From positions 1 to 64,000 of the forward strand of contig CALALV010000170.1 in assembly GCA_937925605.1 (NCBI GenBank): DNA of 64,000 nucleotides, read 5' to 3'. This DNA comes from an uncultured Woeseia sp. (lineage in GTDB: Bacteria; Pseudomonadota; Gammaproteobacteria; Steroidobacterales; Woeseiaceae). Below are positions 8,598 to 17,435 of the stretch, piece after piece. A model generated the notes under the pieces. That model saw nothing but the letters and a program-made list of their open reading frames with translations. It ran no database searches and was not told the DNA's origin. The first letter of the stretch is position 1. Every line of letters begins with the position of its first letter. The translations under genes and the position numbers were made by a program.

Positions 8598-9857
8598 CTA
8601 CGAGCGTCGTTTCGGCGCCAGGTAGTGCCGGACCACGTAGCGCGCCGTCGCGGCACCCGAGTTCAGGCCGTGGACGTTGGCCGACTGGAAATGGATGCCA
8701 CCGAAAATCCGGCTGGCACCGCTTTCCTGCGCGGCCTGCCAGAATCCGCCGTAGGAGCGGTACACGCCCGGCAGGTCGTCGCTGCCCACCGTGAAGGCGA
8801 TGTCATCGCGGCCGTAGAAAAACGCGAGCGTGACCGCGGCGGCACCGCTGAAGGTGCTGTGGCCCGAGGTGTACTCGGGGAACGGCGGGGTCTCGAGCAG
8901 GGGCGCCCAGCCCGTGTCGGGCTCGGTGGCCGCGTTGCCGTCCGTATCCGCGAGCTGGATCGCCGTGATCGGCCGCCAGTAGTTGTAGGCGTACTTGGCG
9001 TCCCAGGACACGATAGCCGCGTCCGCGAGGGCAATGTTCAGCAGCGCGAACACCCGTGCATTTTCGGCCAACGTATTGCCCTCGCTTTCGGCAACCGTCA
9101 GCGCGATCTCGTTCCAGTGGCCCGGCGGCGTCGCGGTGCCCGGCCCGTAGGCCCAGAAGTGCGCGATCTCGGTCTGGTCGGCCGTGCGCGCAACGCTGTC
9201 GACCGAACCGTACTGCTTGACGTAGTTCAGTTCTGCCGCGTAACGCCGCGTATTGAGCTCCGGCGGCGCGGGCGGACGCATCCGTCCGACGTCCTGGATG
9301 GCGAACGGCGCCACGTAGCCCCACATCGGCAGCAACGCGGGGCGTACGATACCGCCGAAGGAAACCGTTGGCCGCCACTGTCCCGGCGCTTCCGACCCCG
9401 GCCACGGCGCCGACAGGCTGGCACCGTCCCCGGCGCGGGCCGCGACGAGGGCTGCCGCGACCTCGGCGCCCCAGGCCAGTCCCGCGTCTTTCGCCGGTCC
9501 GTCGGCGATCGCGAGCAGGATGTCCGAGTGCAATGCGTCGAAGCTTGCGATGTCCAGCGGATACAGCGTGCTCAACACCGCGTGCGCGGCGGCACTGGCT
9601 GCGGCTTCGGGCGAGGCCTGCCGGGAAGCGGCTGGCCTGACGAGATAATGCTTGTGGGTGTTGTGGATGCCGTTGACCGCATCGAACATCGCAACGTGCG
9701 TGATTGCGAGATTGCGCGCCGCGACTGGCGGCGGCGTGCCGCGCGCGCGAACCGTGTCGAGTAGCGTCGCGTTCCAGTCGGTAACGACGTCAGCGGCCGC
9801 GACCTGAATTCCCGCCAGCACGCCGATGCCGACGAGCGCCAGTTTCTTGGTAAGCAT
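8598..9857 (-). CDS. Vanadium-dependent haloperoxidase / PAP2-like secreted phosphatase
   Basis: A 419-residue protein with a signal peptide (to about residue 22). The vanadate/phosphate-binding triad of the PAP2-haloperoxidase superfamily is visible in order: KYAYNYWRP (Lys and Arg), the TSGHS loop containing the catalytic His, and SRIFGGIHF with a second Arg and His. This places it in the bacterial vanadium haloperoxidase-like group rather than among small membrane PAP2 enzymes. Whether it oxidises halides or dephosphorylates cannot be told from motifs, since both reactions use the same site. It is monocistronic, with a weak ribosome site. Confidence 0.8.
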   Translation of the reverse strand: MLTKKLALVGIGVLAGIQVAAADVVTDWNATLLDTVRARGTPPPVAARNLAITHVAMFDAVNGIHNTHKHYLVRPAASRQASPEAAASAAAHAVLSTLYPLDIASFDALHSDILLAIADGPAKDAGLAWGAEVAAALVAARAGDGASLSAPWPGSEAPGQWRPTVSFGGIVRPALLPMWGYVAPFAIQDVGRMRPPAPPELNTRRYAAELNYVKQYGSVDSVARTADQTEIAHFWAYGPGTATPPGHWNEIALTVAESEGNTLAENARVFALLNIALADAAIVSWDAKYAYNYWRPITAIQLADTDGNAATEPDTGWAPLLETPPFPEYTSGHSTFSGAAAVTLAFFYGRDDIAFTVGSDDLPGVYRSYGGFWQAAQESGASRIFGGIHFQSANVHGLNSGAATARYVVRHYLAPKRRS

Positions 9858-10348
9858 AGAAAGTCCTTGTGAGCGCCGGAAACGAGCGCCGCCGAACTCG
9901 CGCAGGCGCCCGGAGCGCGAGTGCGGCGTGCGGCGCCGGGACGGCTTCGAACGTGGTGGACCGCGGATCTCGCGACGCCGCGAGGCGTGGCTGATGCCGG
10001 GACACCGGGCGGTGACCCGGCGCTACGGGCCGGGAGAACAGCGGAATACCCCGATTCCGGACCTTCGACTCCTTACCTTGCCGCTTGCGTTCTTGTTGTA
10101 GTTCCGGTGCCCGCCGGACGAGCACTTGGATATCGCGCCCGCTCTTCTTGTCGTTCGGGTGCGCGGATGGATTTCTACGCCCGCGGCGCGTTGCTGGCAA
10201 TCGGAATATTTTTGCGGGCGCCGGGTCGTTTCGGGCGCGAATGGCATGGAGATTGCCGCGACATCGGGGGTAGCCTGCAGCGTCGGGCAGCATCGTCGGC
10301 CGGCCGCCCGGTCGGCCGTTCGCTAGCGGGTCGTTGCGTGCTGCCGCC
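9858..10348. other. Gene-free stretch of about 490 bases
   Basis: No open frame here resembles a protein on either strand. Codon-like bias is absent, and the frames present are Arg/Pro-rich shadows. I see no tRNA, repeat or clear terminator. It may hold the promoter of the minus-strand haloperoxidase-like gene at its left end. Confidence 0.5.
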
Positions 10349-11095
10349 TCAGCGCGACGGGAGAATTTTGCGGGCTGCCGGTTCCCCCACCACCGCGAGC
10401 AGGTCGGCAAACACGTCGCGACCCAGTTGCATCGCGTCGCCTATGAGTTCATGCGTTTGCCGGCGTATCCCGTCCGCGTTTTCCCGCACGCCGCTGCGCT
10501 CCAGTTCGGCGAGGTAGGGCGGCAGCGCGAGCCAGCGGTTAATCAGCCGTTCGTCCAGTTCGAGGTGACACTGCAGGCCGTAGGCATGCTCTCCGTAGCG
10601 AAACACCTGGTTCTCGCAGATCCCGCTGCTCGCCAGGCGCGTGGCGCCGGCCGGCAGGTCGAAGGTGTAGCCGTGCCACTGGAACACCGGCCGCGGTTCC
10701 CGCAGGTGCCGGAACGCGCGGTCGGCAGCGGCGTGGGGCGTCGGCGCGAGATCGTACCAGCCGATTTCCCAGGCCGGGGCAGGGCGCAGCGGCGCGCCGA
10801 GGACGTGCGCCAGCAGCTGCGCGCCGAGGCAGATGCCGAGCACCGGCATGTCCTGCTCGAGCGCCTGCTCGATGCAGGCGAGCTCGGTATGCAGGTGCGG
10901 GTAGCGGTCCGCCTGGTCGGGCATCATCGGTCCGCCGAGCACGATCAGCGCCTGGTAGCGATCGAGGCGCGGGCGCGCGTCCGGATGGCGGCGGAAATTG
11001 ACGTAGCGAATCCGGTGGCGCCGCTCACGCAGTAGCGGATCGAGCGTGCCCAGCGGTTCCGCCGCGACGTGCTGGAATACCAGGACGCGTGCCAA
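10349..11095 (-). CDS. Class I glutamine amidotransferase domain protein
   Basis: A 248-residue single-domain protein of the GMP-synthase-like amidotransferase group. The nucleophile elbow GICLGAQ provides the Cys (about residue 89). The catalytic His-x-Glu is in LQCHLE (about 175-180), a variant of the usual QFHPE. The WHGYTFDLP segment is typical of stand-alone members of this group, some of which act as gamma-glutamyl hydrolases or transfer amides to unknown acceptors. No synthase partner is adjacent. It is monocistronic. Confidence 0.85.
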   Translation of the reverse strand: MARVLVFQHVAAEPLGTLDPLLRERRHRIRYVNFRRHPDARPRLDRYQALIVLGGPMMPDQADRYPHLHTELACIEQALEQDMPVLGICLGAQLLAHVLGAPLRPAPAWEIGWYDLAPTPHAAADRAFRHLREPRPVFQWHGYTFDLPAGATRLASSGICENQVFRYGEHAYGLQCHLELDERLINRWLALPPYLAELERSGVRENADGIRRQTHELIGDAMQLGRDVFADLLAVVGEPAARKILPSR

Positions 11096-11344
11096 GACGA
11101 GGCCCTAGGCCGAACGGGTGCGCAGCAAGTCCATGGGCCGCATGCTAACGCCTGGCGCGGCTCCCGCAAGGGACCCGGCGCCTGTGCCGGGCGGGCGTCG
11201 ACCCTGCGGCCGAGAAGCGTCGCCCGCCCGGATCGCCCGGCTCTTGCGACGTTCACCGTTCGCCGAAGGCCGTTCCTCGCGCGGGGTGCGGGCGGTATGA
11301 CATAGCCTTTTCCGCTGTCAGTGCTGCGACCTGCAGCGACCCTG

Positions 11345-13600
11345 TCAGCGGCCGAGCTGCCTGGCTGCGCGCAGGAACTGCAGCGACATCGTGAACAGCC
11401 GCAGGTTGAGCCGTGCGTAGACGGGTTCGAGCTTCTTACCGAGCGAGCGGATCTCGGCTTCGTAATCCGCCGGATCCGTCAGGCCCGCCTCCGTCTTGTC
11501 GAGGATCGAGTGATACTCCTGCCAGACGTCGACGTAAGGCGCAAGATGCGCCTGCTCGCCCCATTGCAGCCGGTCGAAGCCCGGCGCATGCCGCGCCAGC
11601 TCGGCCACGTAGGTCTCGTAGGCGAAGTGCCGGCCCGCGTTGGTCAGGCTGGTGCGCCGGACCAGGTCCAGCGCAGCCACCGGGTCGCCTGCCTCGAGCG
11701 CATCGATGGCGAGCTGCATACGCGTCGCGTCTCGCTGCAGCTGCTGGTGCGGCATGATGTACTGGTCGAACACGTCGAGTGCGACCAATTCCTTGAGCAG
11801 GATTCGCTCGGCGCTGCGCATTTGCCCGGCCACCCGGCGCACCCGCGATTCGGGTATGCCGGCCGCAATGCGCTCATCGAGATCCTCCGCGGCGGCTTTG
11901 AAGGTCTGCACGGCTCGTTCCAGCAAGGTCTGCAGCAGGGGATTGACACCAGGCAGGTCACGGATCGTTTGTCCATCGACGACAAATGCGATTCGGGCTT
12001 CTGCCTCAATGGCTTTGGCGACGAAGTCGAGCAGGGGCAGCGTCGACCTGTCGAACGTGACCCAGATGTCGTTGATGACCTCGAGGTTGTTCTTCAGGTA
12101 GTCGAAGTCGATACGATCCACGGTGTCGTGATCCGTGTGATAGTTCATCACGAGATAGTTGAATCCAAGCGTATTGAAGTAGAGGCCGGGAATACCGCCC
12201 GCGGTCAGCGTGAAGTGGTCCGCATTCGCCCACACGACGTTCTGGATCGCGGTGCCGAAGGGCGTCCGCGCAGGATCGGCGGTCAGCTTGTCGTTGGCCA
12301 GGTCGAACAGCTCGGAATGCGTGCGGATGAGCAGGCGCTCGCCGGGATCGCCCGTGCCCAGCAATTCGAAGTCGAGGGTCAGCACGCCCTGCCGTTGCCA
12401 GTGTCGCTGCTGGCGGGTGACGGCGTACCAGGCGCCGATCAGCCACTCGTAGTACGCGTCCGTGTAGCCGTATTCCTCGCTGGTACTCGCCAGGAACACG
12501 AGCGAGCGTCGCGGCCGAAAACCTGAATCGCGCACCGCTTTCGCAATCCCGAGCATCGCCGCGATGGCTGTCGCGTCGTCGGCCGCACCGCGGAACCAGG
12601 CGTCATGGTGCCCGGTGAAGATGATCAGCTCGTCGACGAGATCCGTGCCCGGAATCCTGCCGATCACGTTGTGACCGACTCCACCGTCCTCGGCGCGCGT
12701 CAACTCGACGTTGGAAGTTAGCCGCACCATCGTCTGCCCGGCGGCGATGCGCGCGCGCAGATCGTTCGCGGCATTGCGGGTCACGAACACGAACGGCACC
12801 CAATCATCGTCGTACGTGCCGTCGAAGGCGAACAATGCGTCGTCGCGTTGATTGAAGAACGCACCGGCCGCGGTGGCGCCGGTGTAGAAGATCACCGCGG
12901 CGGCACCCTCCAACGTTGCCTGGTGCCCGTGTCGGTTTACCCACCAATCTCCGAAGGCCCAGTCCACCAGGACGATCTTGCCGGTGACGTCGGCGCCGAG
13001 CGCGTCGTACTCGGCCTGGCGACCGAGTCCCAGGTCGAGTACCTCGGCGTAAATTCCCTCCGATGGCGTGCCCGGGACGCCGCCCCAGCTGCTCCCGGGG
13101 TAGGTCGGTCCGCCGTCGATCGCAACGCTCGCGCCATTGAAGACCCAACGGTCGATCGGCACCGCCAGCCGGCGCACGTGGTCCATGCCGACGCGCTGCA
13201 TTTCCTCGGCGATCCAGTGCGTGGCAGCCTCGTTCGCCGGCGAGCCGCCGGGCCGCCAGCCGTCCGGGTTGTCGCCGAATCCGGTCACCGTTTCGGTCAC
13301 GTAGGCGAGATAGTCGACATCGACAGCGGCGCTCAGCGTGGCCGCATCGACCGCGTGAAGTGACGCGGCGGCCGAAGGTGCTCGTTGCTGCCGCTGTTCG
13401 GACCTGGCAAGCGTACGCGACTCGCTGCGCTCGAGCAGGCTCGCGTGCAGCCCGGGCATTTCGGCGCGGCTACTCTGCTCCGGCTGGTCGGCGTGCAGTC
13501 CGCGGTACAGGGAGACGTCGTCGGCAACGGCGGGCAAGCCGGACACCGCGAGAGCGACAACGAAAATAGACGAGAGACTGGCAGGGACAGGTGCGTGCAT
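11345..13600 (-). CDS. Secreted M28-family metallopeptidase with PA domain
   Basis: About 751 residues with a signal peptide. The order is an N-terminal region, a protease-associated insert (about residues 180-290) and an M28 zinc aminopeptidase/carboxypeptidase domain. The zinc ligands are visible in TGHHDAW, GAADDAT, TSEEYG and YHTDHDT. A long helical C-terminal part resembles the dimerisation region of glutamate-carboxypeptidase-like enzymes. It probably trims peptides outside the cytoplasm. The ATG at 13600 was chosen because GGGAG lies 6 bases upstream and the signal peptide then starts correctly. Confidence 0.85.
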   Translation of the reverse strand: MHAPVPASLSSIFVVALAVSGLPAVADDVSLYRGLHADQPEQSSRAEMPGLHASLLERSESRTLARSEQRQQRAPSAAASLHAVDAATLSAAVDVDYLAYVTETVTGFGDNPDGWRPGGSPANEAATHWIAEEMQRVGMDHVRRLAVPIDRWVFNGASVAIDGGPTYPGSSWGGVPGTPSEGIYAEVLDLGLGRQAEYDALGADVTGKIVLVDWAFGDWWVNRHGHQATLEGAAAVIFYTGATAAGAFFNQRDDALFAFDGTYDDDWVPFVFVTRNAANDLRARIAAGQTMVRLTSNVELTRAEDGGVGHNVIGRIPGTDLVDELIIFTGHHDAWFRGAADDATAIAAMLGIAKAVRDSGFRPRRSLVFLASTSEEYGYTDAYYEWLIGAWYAVTRQQRHWQRQGVLTLDFELLGTGDPGERLLIRTHSELFDLANDKLTADPARTPFGTAIQNVVWANADHFTLTAGGIPGLYFNTLGFNYLVMNYHTDHDTVDRIDFDYLKNNLEVINDIWVTFDRSTLPLLDFVAKAIEAEARIAFVVDGQTIRDLPGVNPLLQTLLERAVQTFKAAAEDLDERIAAGIPESRVRRVAGQMRSAERILLKELVALDVFDQYIMPHQQLQRDATRMQLAIDALEAGDPVAALDLVRRTSLTNAGRHFAYETYVAELARHAPGFDRLQWGEQAHLAPYVDVWQEYHSILDKTEAGLTDPADYEAEIRSLGKKLEPVYARLNLRLFTMSLQFLRAARQLGR

Positions 13601-13796
13601 GGCGATCTCCCTTGTTGTTTCTTGATTGGGGGAGTGCATCCCTGCGACGCCAGATTATAGCGTACGCGAATACAGACCGCCGCGCAGGACCTGGCGCCGA
13701 CCTGGCTGGTCGGCAGCCGTACCGGGCGGCATCGCTACCGACGCAATAACGAGTGCGGGCAACTCGTTCGCTGGCGAGGCCCGAAATCGTCGAGGG

Positions 13797-14057
13797 TCAG
13801 CCGCCGCAGCGCGCCAGCATCATCAGCACGATCACGGCGATGATCGAGCCGACGTAAACTTTCATCGACACGGTCTTGCCCTCCATGCTGTCGAGGAGGT
13901 TGGCGGCGCCTTTCTTGACCCCGGCGAGCGGGTCCGGCCCCGGCGTGAACTGCGGGCCGCTCTGTCCCGTGCCCGATGCCGGCTTTTGCGCCGTGTCGTC
14001 GCTCGCAGCGCCTTCGCCCGGCGCTGAATCCGTCTGGTTCTTGTCGTCGTTGGTCAC
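13797..14057 (-). CDS. Small C-tail-anchored hypothetical protein
   Basis: An 86-residue protein starting at a GTG with AGGAG about 9 bases upstream. The first 50 residues are polar, rich in Asp, Gly, Pro and Gln. A segment with GVKKGAANLLDSMEGK follows, then a single membrane helix (about 66-81) ends in LARCGG. The layout suggests a tail-anchored inner-membrane protein with its N-terminus in the cytoplasm. I do not recognise a family. The good ribosome site and clear topology argue that it is a real gene. Confidence 0.6.
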   Translation of the reverse strand: MTNDDKNQTDSAPGEGAASDDTAQKPASGTGQSGPQFTPGPDPLAGVKKGAANLLDSMEGKTVSMKVYVGSIIAVIVLMMLARCGG

Positions 14058-14365
14058 CTGCTGCTCCTGTTGGCGCGGCTGCCGCCGCGTTGCGCTCGCA
14101 AGTCTATTCTGACAGAGAAACCGCAGGCCGGCGCCAGGCGGAGGAGCGGGCAGCCGGGCTGCGCCGGCTGCGTGCCGCAGCCCCGCCAGTGCGACACGCC
14201 CCGGCGAGCGTCGTCCTGCAAGCGAAATTGAGTAAAAAGCCCCACTTATTTTTCGTTGTAATTCCCGAAACGTCTGGCCTTCGCCGAAACACGTATGGTA
14301 TCGATAACACTTCAGCGCTTGGGCAGAGATTGCTGATGTTTTATCGGGAAACGCCCGGCCTTCAA
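14058..14365. other. Intergenic region upstream of the heme lipoprotein gene
   Basis: About 300 bases without a convincing gene. An AT-richer patch at about 14221-14345 stands out from the GC-rich flanks and probably holds the promoter of the following lipoprotein gene. I could not fix a -35/-10 pair. The plus-strand frame stays open through it but encodes Arg/Ala-rich sequence with no family resemblance. Confidence 0.4.
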
Positions 14366-17300
14366 ATGGCCGGCGACAGCATCGTATTGAATAAATTTTC
14401 CGGTCGCGCGTTTTTCGCGGCCGTCATTGCCTGTCTCCTCGCGAGCTGCGCACCCGGCAGCGGCGAGGGACTGGACGGCAACGGTCGTCCGGTCGGCGAA
14501 GGCGGCGGAGGCGGCCCGCTCGTGGCCGAGTTCGGCTCGATCCAGGCCAACGTACTGACGCCTACCTGCGCGCTTTCCGGTTGCCATTCGGGCGCTGCGG
14601 CGCCGCAGGGCCTCAGGCTCGACGCGAACGCGAGTTACGCCCTGCTGGTCGGTGTGCCGAGCAACCAGGTGCCGGCGCTGCTGCGCGTGGCACCGGGTGA
14701 CCCGGACTCGAGCTACCTCATCCAGAAAATCGAAGGCACCGCAGCCGTCGGCGGCCGCATGCCGCTCAACGGTCCGCCGTACCTCGACCAGGCGACGATC
14801 GACATCATCCGGCAGTGGGTGACCGACGGTGCGCAGCCGGCGGCGACCGGGGGCGACGAGCCGCCGCAGGTCGTGTCAGTGGAGCCGGCCGACGGGGCAA
14901 CGCTCGACCAGTTGCCGTCCGCGATCACGGTGATATTCAACCAGGACATGGACGGTTCACTGTTCAGCGACAGCACCGTCGTGCTGACGCGCAGCGGCGG
15001 TGACTCGACCTTCGGCGATGGCAACGAGGTCATCGTGCAGCCGCTGTCCGTGGCGCTGGACGCCGGCAACCCGCGCCTGGCGACCGTCGACCTGGCCGGC
15101 GTCGCGTCGACGGCCGACGACTACGAGCTGCGCCTGGCCGGCACCGGCGCGACGGCGATCGCGTCCGCGAGAGGCATCGTGCTGGACGGCGACAGCGACG
15201 GCACCGCGGGCGGCGATTTCGTCAGCGGGTTCTCCGTCGTCGCCGTGGCGGCAACGCTGGAGTCGATCCAGGAAACGGTCTTCACGCCGACCTGCGCGGT
15301 GTCCGGCTGCCACACCGGGCCGGCCGGGTCGGGCCTGCCCGCGGGACAGGACCTGAGCAACGTCGGCGCGAGCTTCGCGAGCCTCGTCAACGTGCCCAGC
15401 GAGCAGGAGCCGACCCTGCTGCGCGTCGACCCGGGCAATGCCGACGCCAGCTACCTCGTGCAGAAGATCGAGGGCACCGCGGCCAGCGGCAGCCGCATGC
15501 CGCTCGGCGGCGCGCCGCTCGCGCAGGCGTCGATCGACAACATTCGCGCCTGGATAGATGCGGGCGCAGACAGCGGCGGCACGGACGTAACGGCGCCGAC
15601 CGTCACGCTGCAGGCGATCGCGTCACCGGCGAGCGGCGACGTCCTGCTGAGTGCCACGGCGCAGGACGATACCGGAGTTGCCCGGGTCGACTTCCTGCTC
15701 GACGCAGCCGTGATCGGCACGGTCGCGGGCGCGCCGTGGGAGATTCTCTGGGATTCAACGACCGTTGCGGACGGCGACTACGAGTTCAGCGCGACGGCCG
15801 TCGACGCCGCGGGTAACACCGGCAGCTCGGCCACGCAGGCGGTGACAGTCGTCAACGGCATCGATTCGACGCCGCCGACCGTCAGCCTGGGCGCGCCCGC
15901 GTCGCCGCTGGCCGGCACGGTCACGCTCACGGCTACCGCATCGGACAACGTCGGCGTCACGCGGGTCGAGTTCTTCGCCGGCGGCACGCTGATCGGCAGC
16001 GACACGACGAGCCCGTTCGAGATCCAGTGGGACACGAACAGCGTCGCGAACGGCACTTACGACCTGACGGCCATGGCCTCGGACGCGGCCGGCAACACGA
16101 CCGAGTCGGCAGCGCAGAGCCGCAGCGTCGTCAACGACCGGCAGGCGCCGACCGTCAGCATCGCCAGTCCGCAGGACGGCGACGACGTCTCCGGCTTGCT
16201 GCTGGTCACGGTATCGGCGAGCGACGACGTCGCGGTGACCTCCGTCGAGCTGCTGGTCGACAACGCGGTAACGGCCACGGACTCTGCGGCACCCTGGGAG
16301 TTCGTCTGGGATACCGGCACGGTTGCCGACGAGCGCTACGAGCTGGTTGCGCGCGCTCGCGACGCGGCGGGCAATAGCACTGATTCGGAGATCGTCCGCG
16401 TCGACGTCGACAACTCGAATTGCGCGGCCGATCCGAACGCGCCGAGCGTCTCGATCACGGCTCCGGCGCCGGGTCTCGTGTCCGGGACCGTGACGGTCTC
16501 GGCCGATGCGACGGATGACGTCGGCGTCACGCTGGTCGCGTTCTACGCCGACGGCGAGTTGATCGGCACTGCCTCGGCCGCACCGTACTCGACGGCCTGG
16601 AACACGACGGCGAGGGGCAACGGCGACGTCTCACTGACCGCGGAAGCGTCGGACGGCTGCAACGCAACGCTGTCCGTGCCGGTGACCGTGACGGTCGAGA
16701 ACGAGGTCGGCGTCTTCGGCGTGACCTCGGTGTCGCCCGCAGACGGCGCGCTCGAAGTGGATTTCCCGGCCTCGGTCGTGGTCTCGATGACCTCGACGCC
16801 GAGCGCCAGCTCGGTCAATGCGTCCACGTTCGTGCTGGAGCGCAGCGGCGGCGACGGCACGTTCGGCGACGGCAACGAGGTCGTCGTCAGCGCGCCGGTA
16901 GCGGTCTTCGGCACGCAAGCCAGTATCGATCTCACCGACCTGCTGCCGTCCGTTGAAGACAGCTACCAGGTCACGCTGAGCGGTACGGTCATCGATGTCG
17001 ACGGCAACCAGCTCGACGGCGACGGGGACGGCGAGCCCGGCGGGGATTTCGTGGCCCGGTTCGACACGGACCTCACGACCTACGTGGCGAATGCACAGCC
17101 GATCTTCCAGGAAAAGTGCGATACCTGCCACACGGGCGACGGCAACGGCGGCCACAACGTCGGCAGCGTCTACGCAGATGCCTTGCTCGCGGCGGACGAC
17201 AACGCCTGCGCCGGGCTGACGGTTGGCGAGTGCACGATCGTGCGCATTCAGTCGGGCGAAATGCCACTCGGCGCCGGCTGCAGCGGCGACCCGGCACAGG

Positions 17301-17380
17301 ATGCCGGCAACGCGTCCTGCCTGACGGCCGGGGAGCAAGACGTCATCCAGTCGTGGATCGACGACCGGCTGCCGGAGTGA
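14366..17380 (+). CDS. Triheme-type c-cytochrome lipoprotein with Ig-like spacer domains
   Basis: About 1004 residues. The lipobox LLASC places the mature protein on a lipid anchor. Three cytochrome-like modules are visible: Cys68-x4-Cys73-His74, Cys310-x4-Cys315-His316, and a canonical Cys918-x2-Cys921-His922. Each is followed by an MPL segment that could give the Met ligand. Between modules 1 and 2 there is one SbsA-like Ig domain (about 165-290). Between modules 2 and 3 there are four tandem Ig-like domains of the DxxGxxxVEFxxDG type and a further SbsA-like domain. CX4CH is a rare but known heme c motif. The start is uncertain (ATG 14336 or TTG 14387 are alternatives). A porin with its own CXXCH follows, suggesting electron transfer at the outer membrane. 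Confidence 0.75.
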   Translation: MAGDSIVLNKFSGRAFFAAVIACLLASCAPGSGEGLDGNGRPVGEGGGGGPLVAEFGSIQANVLTPTCALSGCHSGAAAPQGLRLDANASYALLVGVPSNQVPALLRVAPGDPDSSYLIQKIEGTAAVGGRMPLNGPPYLDQATIDIIRQWVTDGAQPAATGGDEPPQVVSVEPADGATLDQLPSAITVIFNQDMDGSLFSDSTVVLTRSGGDSTFGDGNEVIVQPLSVALDAGNPRLATVDLAGVASTADDYELRLAGTGATAIASARGIVLDGDSDGTAGGDFVSGFSVVAVAATLESIQETVFTPTCAVSGCHTGPAGSGLPAGQDLSNVGASFASLVNVPSEQEPTLLRVDPGNADASYLVQKIEGTAASGSRMPLGGAPLAQASIDNIRAWIDAGADSGGTDVTAPTVTLQAIASPASGDVLLSATAQDDTGVARVDFLLDAAVIGTVAGAPWEILWDSTTVADGDYEFSATAVDAAGNTGSSATQAVTVVNGIDSTPPTVSLGAPASPLAGTVTLTATASDNVGVTRVEFFAGGTLIGSDTTSPFEIQWDTNSVANGTYDLTAMASDAAGNTTESAAQSRSVVNDRQAPTVSIASPQDGDDVSGLLLVTVSASDDVAVTSVELLVDNAVTATDSAAPWEFVWDTGTVADERYELVARARDAAGNSTDSEIVRVDVDNSNCAADPNAPSVSITAPAPGLVSGTVTVSADATDDVGVTLVAFYADGELIGTASAAPYSTAWNTTARGNGDVSLTAEASDGCNATLSVPVTVTVENEVGVFGVTSVSPADGALEVDFPASVVVSMTSTPSASSVNASTFVLERSGGDGTFGDGNEVVVSAPVAVFGTQASIDLTDLLPSVEDSYQVTLSGTVIDVDGNQLDGDGDGEPGGDFVARFDTDLTTYVANAQPIFQEKCDTCHTGDGNGGHNVGSVYADALLAADDNACAGLTVGECTIVRIQSGEMPLGAGCSGDPAQDAGNASCLTAGEQDVIQSWIDDRLPE

Positions 17381-17435
17381 CGGGCCGGCGAGGGCGGGCA
17401 GCAAGGTGAGCGTAGCGCCAAGGGGGCGGAAGCGA

